A DNA stretch of 64,000 nucleotides from Paracoccus sp041927875 (GTDB lineage Bacteria > Pseudomonadota > Alphaproteobacteria > Rhodobacterales > Rhodobacteraceae): the NCBI RefSeq assembly GCF_041927875.1, contig NZ_JBHFHN010000002.1, one strand, 5' to 3'. The notes below the pieces were generated by a model. The model worked only from the letters and a program-made list of their open reading frames with translations, was not told the origin of the DNA and did no database searches. A program made the translations under genes and the position numbers. Within the stretch, counting starts at the first letter, position 1. Each line of letters begins with the position of its first letter. This document shows, piece after piece, positions 8,272-15,832 of the stretch.

Positions 8272-9225
8272 TTACGCCTGACCTGCCGCCTGTTCGGCCA
8301 GCCAGCGTTCAGCATCCAGTGCCGCCATGCAGCCCATGCCGGCACTGGTCACCGCCTGGCGATAGATGTGATCGGTCAGATCGCCCGCCGCGAACACGCC
8401 GGGGATCGAGGTGCGGGTGCTGCCCGGCTCGACCTTCACATAGCCGCCATTGTGCAGCTCAAGCTGGTCCTTGACCAACTCGCTGGCCGGGGCGTGGCCG
8501 ATGGCGATGAACACGCCGTCGGCGGGAATGTCGCTGATAGCGCCGGTCTTGACGTTGCGGATCCGTGCATGGGTGACGCCCTTGGGCGCCTCGGTGCCCG
8601 CGACCTCGGCCAGTTCGCTGTCCCAGATCACCTCGACCTTGGGATTGCGGAACAGCCGCTCTTGCAGGATCTTTTCGGCGCGGAAGGAATCGCGGCGATG
8701 CACGACCGTCACCTTGCTGGCGAAATTGGTCAGAAACAGCGCCTCCTCGACGGCGGTGTTGCCGCCGCCGACGACGACCACCGGCTTGCCGCGATAGAAA
8801 AAGCCGTCGCAGGTCGCACAGGCGCTGACGCCGAAGCCCTGAAACGCCGCCTCGCTGGGCAGGCCCAGCCACCGCGCCTGCGCGCCGGTCGCCAGGATCA
8901 CCGCATCCGCCGTCACCACCGTGCCGCTGTCGCAGGTCGCGGTGAAGGGCCGCTTCGACAGATCCAGGTTGGTCACCAGATCGTTGACGATCTCGGCCCC
9001 CATCGCCTCGGCATGGGCCTGCATCTTCACCATCAGATCGGGGCCCTGGATCTCGGTCTCGCCGGGCCAGTTCTCGACCTCGGTGGTGATGGTCAACTGC
9101 CCGCCCGGCTGCATCCCCTGGATCAGCAACGGCTTCAGCATCGCGCGCGACGCATAGACGGCAGCGGTATAGCCCGCAGGCCCCGACCCGACGATCAGCA
9201 AAGTGACGTGACGTTGCGCGGCCAT
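8272..9225 (-). CDS. trxB: thioredoxin-disulfide reductase
   Basis: A 317-residue FAD/NADPH enzyme that reduces thioredoxin. The FAD-binding GSGPAG is at 13-18, the redox-active CATC at 136-139, the NADPH-binding VVVGGGN follows, and GVFAAGD lies near the C-terminus. The ATG at 9225 starts MAAQRHVTLLIVG; an upstream in-frame ATG adds a non-homologous 24-residue tail. It is divergent from the Lrp-family gene, an arrangement also seen in related genomes, so that regulator may control it. Confidence 0.97.
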   Translation of the reverse strand: MAAQRHVTLLIVGSGPAGYTAAVYASRAMLKPLLIQGMQPGGQLTITTEVENWPGETEIQGPDLMVKMQAHAEAMGAEIVNDLVTNLDLSKRPFTATCDSGTVVTADAVILATGAQARWLGLPSEAAFQGFGVSACATCDGFFYRGKPVVVVGGGNTAVEEALFLTNFASKVTVVHRRDSFRAEKILQERLFRNPKVEVIWDSELAEVAGTEAPKGVTHARIRNVKTGAISDIPADGVFIAIGHAPASELVKDQLELHNGGYVKVEPGSTRTSIPGVFAAGDLTDHIYRQAVTSAGMGCMAALDAERWLAEQAAGQA

Positions 9226-9257
9226 GGCCCGTTCCCCCGAAAATCCGTGTCCCCGCC

Positions 9258-9286
9258 CAGATAGCAACGCCGCCCGCCGCCAACAA
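9258..9286 (-). promoter_or_regulatory. probable trxB promoter
   Basis: On the minus strand: TTGTTG, 17 bp, TATCTG, ending about 32 bp before the trxB ATG. Confidence 0.45.
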
Positions 9287-9325
9287 GCCCAAGCCACCGC
9301 GCTGGAACGCCGTGACGCGGGCGCG

Positions 9326-9349
9326 GCGCGATTTGAAATAATATTGCGC
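9326..9349. promoter_or_regulatory. AT-rich imperfect palindrome, candidate Lrp site
   Basis: GCGCGAT, 10 bp, ATTGCGC enclose an AT-rich centre (TTGAAATAAT) in the trxB-lrp intergenic region. The right arm overlaps the lrp -35 box, a good position for autoregulation. Inference from placement and symmetry. Confidence 0.35.
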
Positions 9350-9372
9350 AGAACCCCCCGGTTCGATAGGTT
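9344..9372 (+). promoter_or_regulatory. probable promoter of the Lrp-family gene
   Basis: TTGCGC, 17 bp, TAGGTT, about 28 bp before the ATG; the -35 overlaps the candidate palindromic operator. Confidence 0.4.
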
Positions 9373-9399
9373 CGCGCCAATTCCACCCCCGAGGACACC

Positions 9400-9900
9400 A
9401 TGGCCATTGGCAAACTAGACGACATCGACCGCCGCATCCTGGCCGAGCTTCAGGCCGATGGGCGGATGACGAATGTCGAACTGGCCAAGCGCGTCGGCAT
9501 CTCTGCCCCGCCCTGCCTGCGCCGCGTCCGTGCGCTTGAGGAGGCGGGCTACATCCGTGGCTATCACGCCAATGTCGACCCGCGCGCCCTGGGGTTCGAG
9601 GTGCAGGTCTTCGCCATGGTCCGCCTGCACAGCCAGGCCGAATCAGACCTGTCAGCTTTCGAGGCCCGCGCCCGATCCTGGCCGCTGGTGCGCGAATGCC
9701 ACATGCTGAACGGTGAAATCGACTTCATCCTGAAATGCGTGGCCCCCGATCTGCCCAGCTTTCAGGATTTCCTGACCCGCGACCTGACGGCCGCCGACAA
9801 TGTGGCCAGCGTCAAGACCAGCCTGGTAATCCGCGGCGCCAAGGATGAGCCCGGCGTGCCCTTCGACGTGCTTGAGGCGCGGCTGGCCCAGACCCCCTGA
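9400..9900 (+). CDS. Lrp/AsnC-family transcriptional regulator
   Basis: A 166-residue protein with the AsnC helix-turn-helix at about residues 6-60 (DDIDRRILAELQADGR, then NVELAKRVGIS...CLRRVRALEEAGYI). An AsnC/RAM ligand-binding domain follows at about 70-150, with the usual ECHMLNGEIDFILK segment. Such proteins form octamers or dodecamers and respond to amino acids or related effectors. The effector here is unknown. It is divergent from trxB with a candidate operator between, so autoregulation and control of trxB are reasonable guesses. A terminator follows. Confidence 0.93.
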   Translation: MAIGKLDDIDRRILAELQADGRMTNVELAKRVGISAPPCLRRVRALEEAGYIRGYHANVDPRALGFEVQVFAMVRLHSQAESDLSAFEARARSWPLVRECHMLNGEIDFILKCVAPDLPSFQDFLTRDLTAADNVASVKTSLVIRGAKDEPGVPFDVLEARLAQTP

Positions 9901-9908
9901 CCCACAGC

Positions 9909-9947
9909 AAAAGGGCGGCGACCGATCCCGGCGCCGCCCCTTTCTTC
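9909..9947. terminator. terminator between the Lrp gene and DUF1150 gene
   Basis: GC-rich arms GGGCGGCG (9913-9920) and CGCCGCCC (9932-9939) are flanked by an A run before and a T-rich run (TTTCTTCTT) after. It lies between converging genes. Confidence 0.7.
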
Positions 9948-9983
9948 TTGATCCAGTTATCCTGGGGTCCGGCGCAAAGCCCC

Positions 9984-10007
9984 GGTCCTGCCCACGGTCC
10001 TGCCCAC
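9984..10007. repeat. 12-bp perfect tandem duplication
   Basis: GGTCCTGCCCAC occurs twice in direct succession, between the Lrp terminator and the stop codon of the DUF1150 gene. Confidence 0.8.
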
Positions 10008-10018
10008 GGGGGCAGCCG

Positions 10019-10252
10019 TCAATGCACGCTGACCGGCGCCAGCTCGTTCTGACGGGCCAGCGAAAAGGCCAGGGCGCGGTCGCGCACCAAGGCCAGCCGC
10101 TCGCCATCCGGGCCATGCACGGCATAAAGCCGCGTCACGCCGGGCACCTGCTCACGCAGGTCGGCGGGCAGGTCGGCCACTTCGACGGGGCGGACATAGA
10201 CGATGTTGCCGGTTTCGTCCGGCGCGGTGTCAAAATCATATTTCTCGTTCAT
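10019..10252 (-). CDS. DUF1150 family protein
   Basis: A 77-residue acidic protein starting MNEKYDFDTAP, with the DUF1150-type core (NIVYVRPVEVADLP, then LYAVHGPDGERLALV and a C-terminal AFSLARQNELAPVSVH). The start lies one base after the Hsp20 stop, so the two are surely co-transcribed. Small DUF1150 proteins sit beside sHsp genes in many alphaproteobacteria. The molecular role is unknown, but the context suggests a proteostasis accessory factor. Confidence 0.88.
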   Translation of the reverse strand: MNEKYDFDTAPDETGNIVYVRPVEVADLPADLREQVPGVTRLYAVHGPDGERLALVRDRALAFSLARQNELAPVSVH

Positions 10253-10253
10253 C

Positions 10254-10676
10254 TCACCCTTCCTTCCGGCGTGTGATGGGAATGGTCTGCACCACCGGAT
10301 CAGGCACCCGGCGACGCAATTCGATATGCAAAAGCCCGTTTTCCAACTGCGCCCCCGCCACTTCGACGCCTTCGGCCAGCACGAAGCTGCGCTGAAAGGC
10401 GCGGGCGGCGATGCCGCGATGCAGGAACACGCGGGCCGCGTCGCCCTCGGCCTGGCGACCACGCACCACAAGGGCGCGATCTTCGACCGCGACGGCCAGA
10501 TCGGCTTCGGCGAAACCGGCCACGGCCAAGGTGATGCGGAACGCATCCTCGCCCGCCTGTTCGATGTTATAGGGCGGATAGCCCTCGGCACCGGTCTTGG
10601 CGGTGCGTTCGACCAGCCGCTCAAGCTGGTCAAAGCCGAGCAGCCAGGGATGGGCGCCAAAGCTCAGTTTCGTCAT
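10254..10676 (-). CDS. Hsp20/alpha-crystallin family small heat shock protein
   Basis: A 140-residue protein starting MTKLSFGAHPWLLGFDQL. The alpha-crystallin domain covers about residues 33-125 (YPPYNIEQAGEDAFRITLAV, then the ENGLLHIEL strand). A C-terminal IPI motif (TIPITRR) is the usual oligomerisation tail. It acts as an ATP-independent holdase, like IbpA. A heat-shock-type promoter lies upstream on the same strand and DUF1150 follows directly. Confidence 0.95.
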   Translation of the reverse strand: MTKLSFGAHPWLLGFDQLERLVERTAKTGAEGYPPYNIEQAGEDAFRITLAVAGFAEADLAVAVEDRALVVRGRQAEGDAARVFLHRGIAARAFQRSFVLAEGVEVAGAQLENGLLHIELRRRVPDPVVQTIPITRRKEG

Positions 10677-10733
10677 CTCGCGGTCCTTGTCAGCGACACG
10701 TGGCTTGCGGCCCCTGACGGCGACCGCTTCCCG

Positions 10734-10763
10734 AATATGGGGGCGCAGCCCAGCCCCCGCAAG
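10734..10763 (-). promoter_or_regulatory. RpoH (sigma-32) type promoter for hsp20
   Basis: On the minus strand: CTTGCG, 15 bp, CCCCATATT. This is close to the sigma-32 consensus (CTTGAA, 13-15 bp, CCCCATNT) and lies about 58 bp before the hsp20 ATG. The match is seen directly; the sigma factor is inferred. Confidence 0.65.
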
Positions 10764-10853
10764 CCTGTGCGGAACCGGCAAAATCTTTTCCACCGCCGCG
10801 ATTTTCGCCCTATGCTGGGGCGGTAGCGATTCCACAGACGGCCCGATGACCCG

Positions 10854-11084
10854 ATGAACGCCCATTCCACCACGCCTGTCGAAATGACCCACGAAGACGT
10901 GCTGCGCGTGCAGTTGCAGATGCTGCGCCGCGAACACCGCGACCTGGACGAGGCGATCGGGGCGATGGCGGCGCGCGGCATGGGCGACCAGCTTGCCCTG
11001 GTCCGGCTGAAAAAGCAGAAGCTGGGCCTGAAGGACCGGATTGCCCGGATCGAGGATCAACTGACCCCCGACATCATCGCCTGA
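10854..11084 (+). CDS. YdcH/DUF465 family protein
   Basis: A 76-residue, mostly helical protein with the DUF465 pattern: LRREHRDLDEAI in the first helix and a basic LVRLKKQKLGLKDRIARIEDQL in the second. An internal ATG (MTHEDVLRV) at residue 11 is an alternative start. The function of the family is unknown. It is divergent from hsp20 and 69 bp before the preferred purE start. A weak TATGCT -10 lies at 10811. Confidence 0.88.
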   Translation: MNAHSTTPVEMTHEDVLRVQLQMLRREHRDLDEAIGAMAARGMGDQLALVRLKKQKLGLKDRIARIEDQLTPDIIA

Positions 11085-11100
11085 GGGGCGGATCGAGCGA

Positions 11101-11128
11101 TTGCGCCCGCCCGCCCCATGCCTATAGT
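11101..11128 (+). promoter_or_regulatory. probable purEK promoter
   Basis: TTGCGC, 16 bp, TATAGT. Transcription would start near 11135, just before the ribosome binding site (AAAGGGG, 11142-11148). This argues for the purE ATG at 11154 over earlier in-frame ATGs. Confidence 0.55.
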
Positions 11129-11153
11129 GCGGGCCAACATGAAAGGGGCGCGA

Positions 11154-11636
11154 ATGGTCAAGGTCGGCATCATCATGGGATCGACGTCGGACTGGCCGAC
11201 GATGCGCAAGGCCGCCGAGATCCTGGACGAACTGGGCGTTGCCTATGAAACCCGCATCGTCAGCGCGCATCGCACGCCTGACCGGCTGTGGGATTACGGC
11301 AAGACCGCCGCCGAACGCGGCCTGCATGTCATCATTGCGGGCGCCGGCGGGGCCGCGCATTTGCCGGGGATGATGGCGTCCAAGACGCGGGTGCCGGTGG
11401 TCGGCGTGCCGATCCAGACGCGGGCGCTGAACGGCGTCGACAGCCTTTATTCCATCGTGCAGATGCCGCGCGGCTATCCCGTCGCCACCATGGCCATTGG
11501 CGAGGCGGGGGCGGCCAATGCCGGGCTGATGGCCGCGCAGATCCTGGCGGTGACCGACGCCGATCTGGCCGCCCGGCTGGACCAATGGCGCGCCGATCTG
11601 TCGGCCTCGATCCCGCAGGAGCCATCCGATGACTGA
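11154..11636 (+). CDS. purE: 5-(carboxyamino)imidazole ribonucleotide mutase
   Basis: A 160-residue PurE that moves the carboxylate of N5-CAIR to C4 in purine synthesis. It starts MVKVGIIMGSTSDWPTM, has SAHRTPDR and the GAGGAAHLPGM loop, and ends near the usual class I length. In-frame ATGs at 11118 and 11139 precede it, but only this start has a well-spaced AAAGGGG. It overlaps purK by 8 bp, so the two are coupled. Confidence 0.97.
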   Translation: MVKVGIIMGSTSDWPTMRKAAEILDELGVAYETRIVSAHRTPDRLWDYGKTAAERGLHVIIAGAGGAAHLPGMMASKTRVPVVGVPIQTRALNGVDSLYSIVQMPRGYPVATMAIGEAGAANAGLMAAQILAVTDADLAARLDQWRADLSASIPQEPSDD

Positions 11637-12699
11637 CATGCTGCCCCCCGGTTCGGTGATCGGCATTCTGGGCGGCGGCCAGCTGGGGCGGATGCTGTCG
11701 GTCGCGGCCAGCCGCCTGGGCTATCGCTGCCACATCTACGAACCCGCCGCCCTGCCCCCCGCGGGCCATGTGGCCGAGGCGGTCACCACCGCGCCTTATA
11801 CCGACGCCGCCGCCCTGCGCGCCTTTGCCGCCTCGGTCGATGTCGTGACCTATGAGTTCGAGAATGTCCCCGCCGAGGCGCTGGACCTGATCGAATCCAT
11901 CGTCCCGATCCGCCCCGGACGCCGCGCTTTGGCTGTCAGCCAGGACCGGATCGCGGAAAAGGATTTCCTGACCGGCATCGGCCTGACCTGCGCGCCCTAT
12001 GCCCGCGTCAGCGATCTGGCCAGCCTGAACGCCGCGCTCGACCGCATCGGCGCGCCCGCGATCCTGAAAACCACGCGGCTGGGCTATGACGGCAAGGGCC
12101 AGGCCCGCATCCGCCCCGGCGACGACCCGGCCACCGCCTTGGCCGCGATGAACGGCGCCGAGGCGGTGCTGGAGGGCTTCGTCACCTTCGATCGCGAAAT
12201 CTCGGTCATCGCGGCGCGCGGCACCGACGGCAGCGTCTCGGCCTTCGATCCCGGCGAGAATGTGCATGTCGACGGCATCCTGTCGACGACCACCGTGCCC
12301 GCCCGCATCAAGCCCGCCGAGCGCAGCGATGCGGTGCTGATCGCGGCGCGGATCCTGAACGCGCTGGATTATGTGGGCGTGATCGGGGTCGAGCTGTTCG
12401 CCACCGCCGATGGGCTGGTGGTGAACGAGATCGCGCCGCGCGTTCACAACTCGGGCCATTGGACGCAGGACGGCTGCGTGATCGACCAGTTTGAACAACA
12501 TATCCGCGCCATCTGCGGCTGGCCCTTGGGCGACGGCCAGCGGATCGCCGATGTGGTGATGGAAAACCTGATCGGCGACGACGTGGATCGCATCCCGGCC
12601 CTGGCCGCCGAGGGCTGCGCGATCCACCTTTACGGCAAGGCCGAGGCCCGCCCCGGTCGCAAGATGGGCCATGTCAACCGCGTGACCCGCCGGGTTTAA
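11629..12699 (+). CDS. purK: 5-(carboxyamino)imidazole ribonucleotide synthase
   Basis: A 356-residue ATP-grasp enzyme that makes N5-CAIR from AIR, bicarbonate and ATP, feeding PurE. It begins with the PurK nucleotide-fold motif GILGGGQLGRML. ATP-grasp features include KTTRLGYDGKGQ and NEIAPRVHNSGHWT, a PurK hallmark. Operon partner of purE. A hairpin of the composite intergenic repeat starts on its stop codon. Confidence 0.97.
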   Translation: MTDMLPPGSVIGILGGGQLGRMLSVAASRLGYRCHIYEPAALPPAGHVAEAVTTAPYTDAAALRAFAASVDVVTYEFENVPAEALDLIESIVPIRPGRRALAVSQDRIAEKDFLTGIGLTCAPYARVSDLASLNAALDRIGAPAILKTTRLGYDGKGQARIRPGDDPATALAAMNGAEAVLEGFVTFDREISVIAARGTDGSVSAFDPGENVHVDGILSTTTVPARIKPAERSDAVLIAARILNALDYVGVIGVELFATADGLVVNEIAPRVHNSGHWTQDGCVIDQFEQHIRAICGWPLGDGQRIADVVMENLIGDDVDRIPALAAEGCAIHLYGKAEARPGRKMGHVNRVTRRV

Positions 12700-12746
12700 C
12701 GGGGGCGCTGCCCCCGTGCCCCCGGCGTATTTCGACAAGAAAGAAG
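12699..12746. repeat. composite intergenic repeat, copy A
   Basis: A GC hairpin (ACGGGGGC, GCT loop, GCCCCCGT; 12699-12717) is followed by CCCCCGGCGTATTT and an AAGAAAGAAG block ending at 12746. The core is in reverse orientation relative to copies C-F. Confidence 0.7.
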
Positions 12747-12819
12747 CGCATCGGCGTGACATCATGCCCAACGACGCCTATAAGGCGCGCGACTTTCCCC
12801 ATCCTGCGCAGGAACGATC

Positions 12820-13737
12820 ATGATTCAGGTTTTTGGCCACAAATCCCCCGATACCGATTCCACCGGCAGCCCGATCATCTGGGCCTGGTATCTGACCGAG
12901 GTGAAGGGCACCCCGGCCAAGCCCGTCCTGCTGGGCGAGCCGAATACCGAAGCCGCCTTCGTGCTGCGCCAGTGGGATCTGGAAAAGCCCGCGATCATCA
13001 GCGATGTGGCAGCGGGCGATGATTGTGTGATCGTCGACACCAACAACCCCGCCGAGCTGCCCGCCTCGATCAACGAGGCCAATGTGATCGAAATCATCGA
13101 CCATCACCTGCTGGCCGGTGGCATCAAGACCAAGGGGCCGATCACCATCACCATCCGCCCGCTGGCCTGCACCGCGACCGTGATGCACGATCTGATGGGC
13201 GATGATGCGGCGCGGATGCCGCGCGCGATCAAGGGCGCGATGCTGTCCTGCATCCTGTCGGACACGCTGGCTTTCCGCAGCCCGACCACCACCCCCCACG
13301 ACCGCGCCGTGGCCGAAAAGCTGGCAGCCGATCTGGACGTGAACATCGCCGATTACGCCGATCAGATGTTTGCCGCGAAATCCGACGTTTCGGCCTTCAG
13401 CGATGCCGAACTGCTGCGCATGGACAGCAAGGAATACAATGTCGCGGGCAAGGAGCTGCGCGTCTCGGTTCTGGAAACCACCGCGCCGCAGGTCGTGCTG
13501 GATCGCAAGGCCAGCCTGATGGCCGCGATGGAGGGCGTCGCGCGCGAGGACGGGGCCGATCAGGTGCTGCTGTTCGTGGTCGACATCCTGCGCGAGGAAG
13601 CCACCCTGCTGGTGCCGAACGATCTGGTCAAGCAACTGGCCGAGGCCAGCTTTGGCGCCACCGTCACCGGCGACAGCGTGGTGCTGCCCGGCATCATGTC
13701 GCGCAAGAAGCAGATCATCCCGGCCCTGAAGCTGTGA
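12820..13737 (+). CDS. ppaC: manganese-dependent inorganic pyrophosphatase (family II)
   Basis: A 305-residue DHH-family enzyme that hydrolyses pyrophosphate. The metal-binding motifs are clear: GHKSPDTDS at 6-14, DTNN, and the DHH motif in EIIDHHLLAGG. The C-terminal DHHA2 domain carries the SRKKQIIP substrate-binding signature. No CBS insert is present, so it is the short, unregulated form. Family II is less common than family I in proteobacteria. It stands alone, with a repeat copy before it and a stem-loop after it. Confidence 0.96.
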   Translation: MIQVFGHKSPDTDSTGSPIIWAWYLTEVKGTPAKPVLLGEPNTEAAFVLRQWDLEKPAIISDVAAGDDCVIVDTNNPAELPASINEANVIEIIDHHLLAGGIKTKGPITITIRPLACTATVMHDLMGDDAARMPRAIKGAMLSCILSDTLAFRSPTTTPHDRAVAEKLAADLDVNIADYADQMFAAKSDVSAFSDAELLRMDSKEYNVAGKELRVSVLETTAPQVVLDRKASLMAAMEGVAREDGADQVLLFVVDILREEATLLVPNDLVKQLAEASFGATVTGDSVVLPGIMSRKKQIIPALKL

Positions 13738-13748
13738 TCTGACGCCCC

Positions 13749-13778
13749 GCCCGGCCGCGCATCGCCGCGCGGTCGGGC
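13749..13778. terminator. stem-loop after ppaC
   Basis: A 12-bp GC-rich stem with one wobble (13749-13760 with 13767-13778) around ATCGCC. No T tract follows, so intrinsic termination is uncertain. Confidence 0.4.
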
Positions 13779-13828
13779 CTGACACCTGACGGGTCCGGGC
13801 GCATGCCCCGCCCAAGCCCGGAGCCGCC

Positions 13829-14707
13829 ATGACCCGCCTGATCCCCGCCCTGTCCGCCATCGCCGCCGATTACGACATCCTGTTCTGCGATCTGTGGGGC
13901 TGCCTGCATAACGGCGTCACGCCCTTTCCGGCCGCTGTCGAGGCCTTGCAGGGCTTTCGCATGGGCGGTGGGCGCGTCGTGCTGATGACCAATGCCCCAC
14001 GTCCGGCGGGCTTCGTGCGCGCCTCGCTGGATCGGATGGGGGTGCCCGAGAATGCCTATGACCTGATCGTCAGTTCGGGCGATGCGGCGCAGGATGCGAT
14101 GTTCGCGGGCGCCGTCGGTCGCCGCGTCTGGCATCTTGGCCCGGCCAAGGATGACGGCTTCTTCACCGATATTCCCGCCGAATGGGCCGATGCCCCCGCC
14201 ATCACCCGCGTCGAGATGGATCAGGCCGAGGGCATCATCTGCACCGGTCCCTTTGACGAGATGACCGAAGTCCCCGAGGATTACCGCGCCCGGCTGATGC
14301 TTGCGCGCGAACGCGGGCTGAAGATGATCTGCGCCAATCCCGACATCGTCGTCGATATGGGTGAGGCCCGGATCTATTGCGCCGGGGCCATTGCCGCGTT
14401 GTATGAGGATCTGGGCGGCGAGGTGCTGTATTTCGGCAAGCCGCATCCGCCGATCTATGACATGGCGCGGCGCAAGCTGGCGGCGATGGGGATCGACCCG
14501 CAGGCGCGCGTTCTGGCTGTGGGCGACGGCATCAACACCGATGTGGCCGGTGCCGCAGGCGAAGGCATCGACGCGCTGTTCATCCTGAACGGGCTGGCGG
14601 CGGGCCATTTCGGGCCGGACGCCGACCGCCCCGATCCCGACCTCTTGCGCGATTGGCTGGCCGCGCGGCAGCAGGCCCCTGCCTGGTCAATCCCGTTCCT
14701 GCGCTAG
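13829..14707 (+). CDS. TIGR01459 family HAD-type hydrolase
   Basis: A 292-residue HAD-IIA (NagD-like) hydrolase. HAD motif I reads DLWGCLHNG (nucleophile Asp plus a non-Asp second position, as in this subfamily). Motif II is LMTNAPRP. Motif III and IV elements are YFGKPHPPIYD and AVGDGINTDVAGA. It is probably a cytoplasmic phosphatase with unknown substrate. The family is typical of alphaproteobacteria. No operon partner is obvious; the VOC gene downstream has its own promoter-like sequence. Confidence 0.92.
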   Translation: MTRLIPALSAIAADYDILFCDLWGCLHNGVTPFPAAVEALQGFRMGGGRVVLMTNAPRPAGFVRASLDRMGVPENAYDLIVSSGDAAQDAMFAGAVGRRVWHLGPAKDDGFFTDIPAEWADAPAITRVEMDQAEGIICTGPFDEMTEVPEDYRARLMLARERGLKMICANPDIVVDMGEARIYCAGAIAALYEDLGGEVLYFGKPHPPIYDMARRKLAAMGIDPQARVLAVGDGINTDVAGAAGEGIDALFILNGLAAGHFGPDADRPDPDLLRDWLAARQQAPAWSIPFLR

Positions 14708-14710
14708 GCA

Positions 14711-14738
14711 TTGACTGGCGCCGCGCGCGCCCCATATC
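14711..14738 (+). promoter_or_regulatory. leaderless-type promoter of the VOC gene
   Basis: TTGACT, 16 bp, CATATC, then only 6 bases before the ATG. No Shine-Dalgarno is possible in that space if transcription starts at or beside the ATG. Confidence 0.5.
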
Positions 14739-14744
14739 GCGGCG

Positions 14745-15248
14745 ATGACACCGATCCATTCGCCCACAGCGCCCGCCCCCGCAACCGCCTCAGTCGGTCA
14801 TGTCCATCTGAAGGTCGCCGATCTTGACCGCGCCATCGGCTTTTACAGTGACGTTCTGGGCTTTGCCGTCACGCAACGGCTGGGCCGGGGCGCGGCGTTC
14901 CTCGGCGCGGGTGGCTATCACCATCACATCGGGCTGAACACCTGGGAAAGCGCCGGCGCCACCCCGCCGCCGCCCGGCCACACCGGGCTTTACCACAGCG
15001 CTTTTCTTTATCCCGACCGCCGGTCGCTGGCGCAGGTGCTGCGCCGCGTGCTTGAGGCCGGGCTGGATCTGGACGGTGCGGCCGATCACGGCGTCAGCGA
15101 GGCGATTTATCTGCGCGATCCCGATGGCAACGGCGTCGAGCTTTACCGCGACCGCCCGCGCGATGAATGGCCGCTGGATGCGCAGGGCCGCCTGTCGATG
15201 GTGACGCTGCCGCTGGATCTGGCCGCGCTGCTGGCTGAGGCCGATTAA
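14745..15248 (+). CDS. VOC family protein (glyoxalase/dioxygenase fold)
   Basis: A 167-residue single-chain vicinal oxygen chelate protein. The N-terminal half has VGHVHLKVADLDRAIGFYSD and LGAGGYHHHIGLNTW. The C-terminal half has LYHSAFLYPDR and the metal-ligand segment YLRDPDGNGVELY. His and Glu residues fit a metal-binding VOC site (catechol 2,3-dioxygenase-like). The substrate is unknown. The start codon lies 6 bases after a -10-like hexamer with no ribosome binding site. Confidence 0.88.
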   Translation: MTPIHSPTAPAPATASVGHVHLKVADLDRAIGFYSDVLGFAVTQRLGRGAAFLGAGGYHHHIGLNTWESAGATPPPPGHTGLYHSAFLYPDRRSLAQVLRRVLEAGLDLDGAADHGVSEAIYLRDPDGNGVELYRDRPRDEWPLDAQGRLSMVTLPLDLAALLAEAD

Positions 15249-15365
15249 CCCCGCAACATTGTTGCGTCACCCCGCCCCTTTTTGACGCAACCTTGCGTCA
15301 CGCCCTTGCGCGACTCGGCCCGGCTTGCTATGCCGCGTCGCAGCAAGACCAGTCACGGGGCAGCG

Positions 15366-15809
15366 ATGTTGGACAATTTTCCGCGCGGCACGATCTTTAT
15401 CGAAGACATCGAAATGGGCATGTCCCGGCATCTGCGAAAGGTCGTGACCGACCGCGACATCGAATTGTTCGCCGAGGTCTCGACCGATCGCAACCCGGTC
15501 CATCTGGATGACGACTATGCCCAGGACACGATCTTTGAAGGTCGGATTGCCCATGGCATGCTGACCGCCGGGCTGATCAGCGCGGTGATCGGTGAACAAC
15601 TGCCCGGCCATGGCACCGTCTATCTGGGCCAGACGCTGAAGTTCATGGCCCCCGTCCGCCCCGGCGACATGGTTCATGCCGAGGTCAAGGTAATCGCCAT
15701 CGACCATGGCAAACGTCGCGTGACCCTTGAAACCCATTGCGCGGTCGGCAATACGGTCGTGCTGAAGGGCGAGGCCGTGGTGCTGGCGCCCAGCCGGAAG
15801 TTCGACTGA
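15366..15809 (+). CDS. MaoC family (R)-specific enoyl-CoA hydratase
   Basis: A 147-residue hot-dog fold protein of the PhaJ/MaoC type. The hydratase-2 motif is intact: STDRNPVHLDDDYA...IAHGMLTAG, with the catalytic Asp and His. Such enzymes hydrate trans-2-enoyl-CoA to (R)-3-hydroxyacyl-CoA, linking beta-oxidation to polyhydroxyalkanoate precursors or acting as a dehydratase. The ATG giving MLDNFPRGTIFIEDI is chosen; the frame is open upstream but that part is not family-like. It precedes ribF by 23 bp, so the two may share a transcript. Confidence 0.92.
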   Translation: MLDNFPRGTIFIEDIEMGMSRHLRKVVTDRDIELFAEVSTDRNPVHLDDDYAQDTIFEGRIAHGMLTAGLISAVIGEQLPGHGTVYLGQTLKFMAPVRPGDMVHAEVKVIAIDHGKRRVTLETHCAVGNTVVLKGEAVVLAPSRKFD

Positions 15810-15832
15810 ACCCGGCCTGAACCGGGGGCGCC

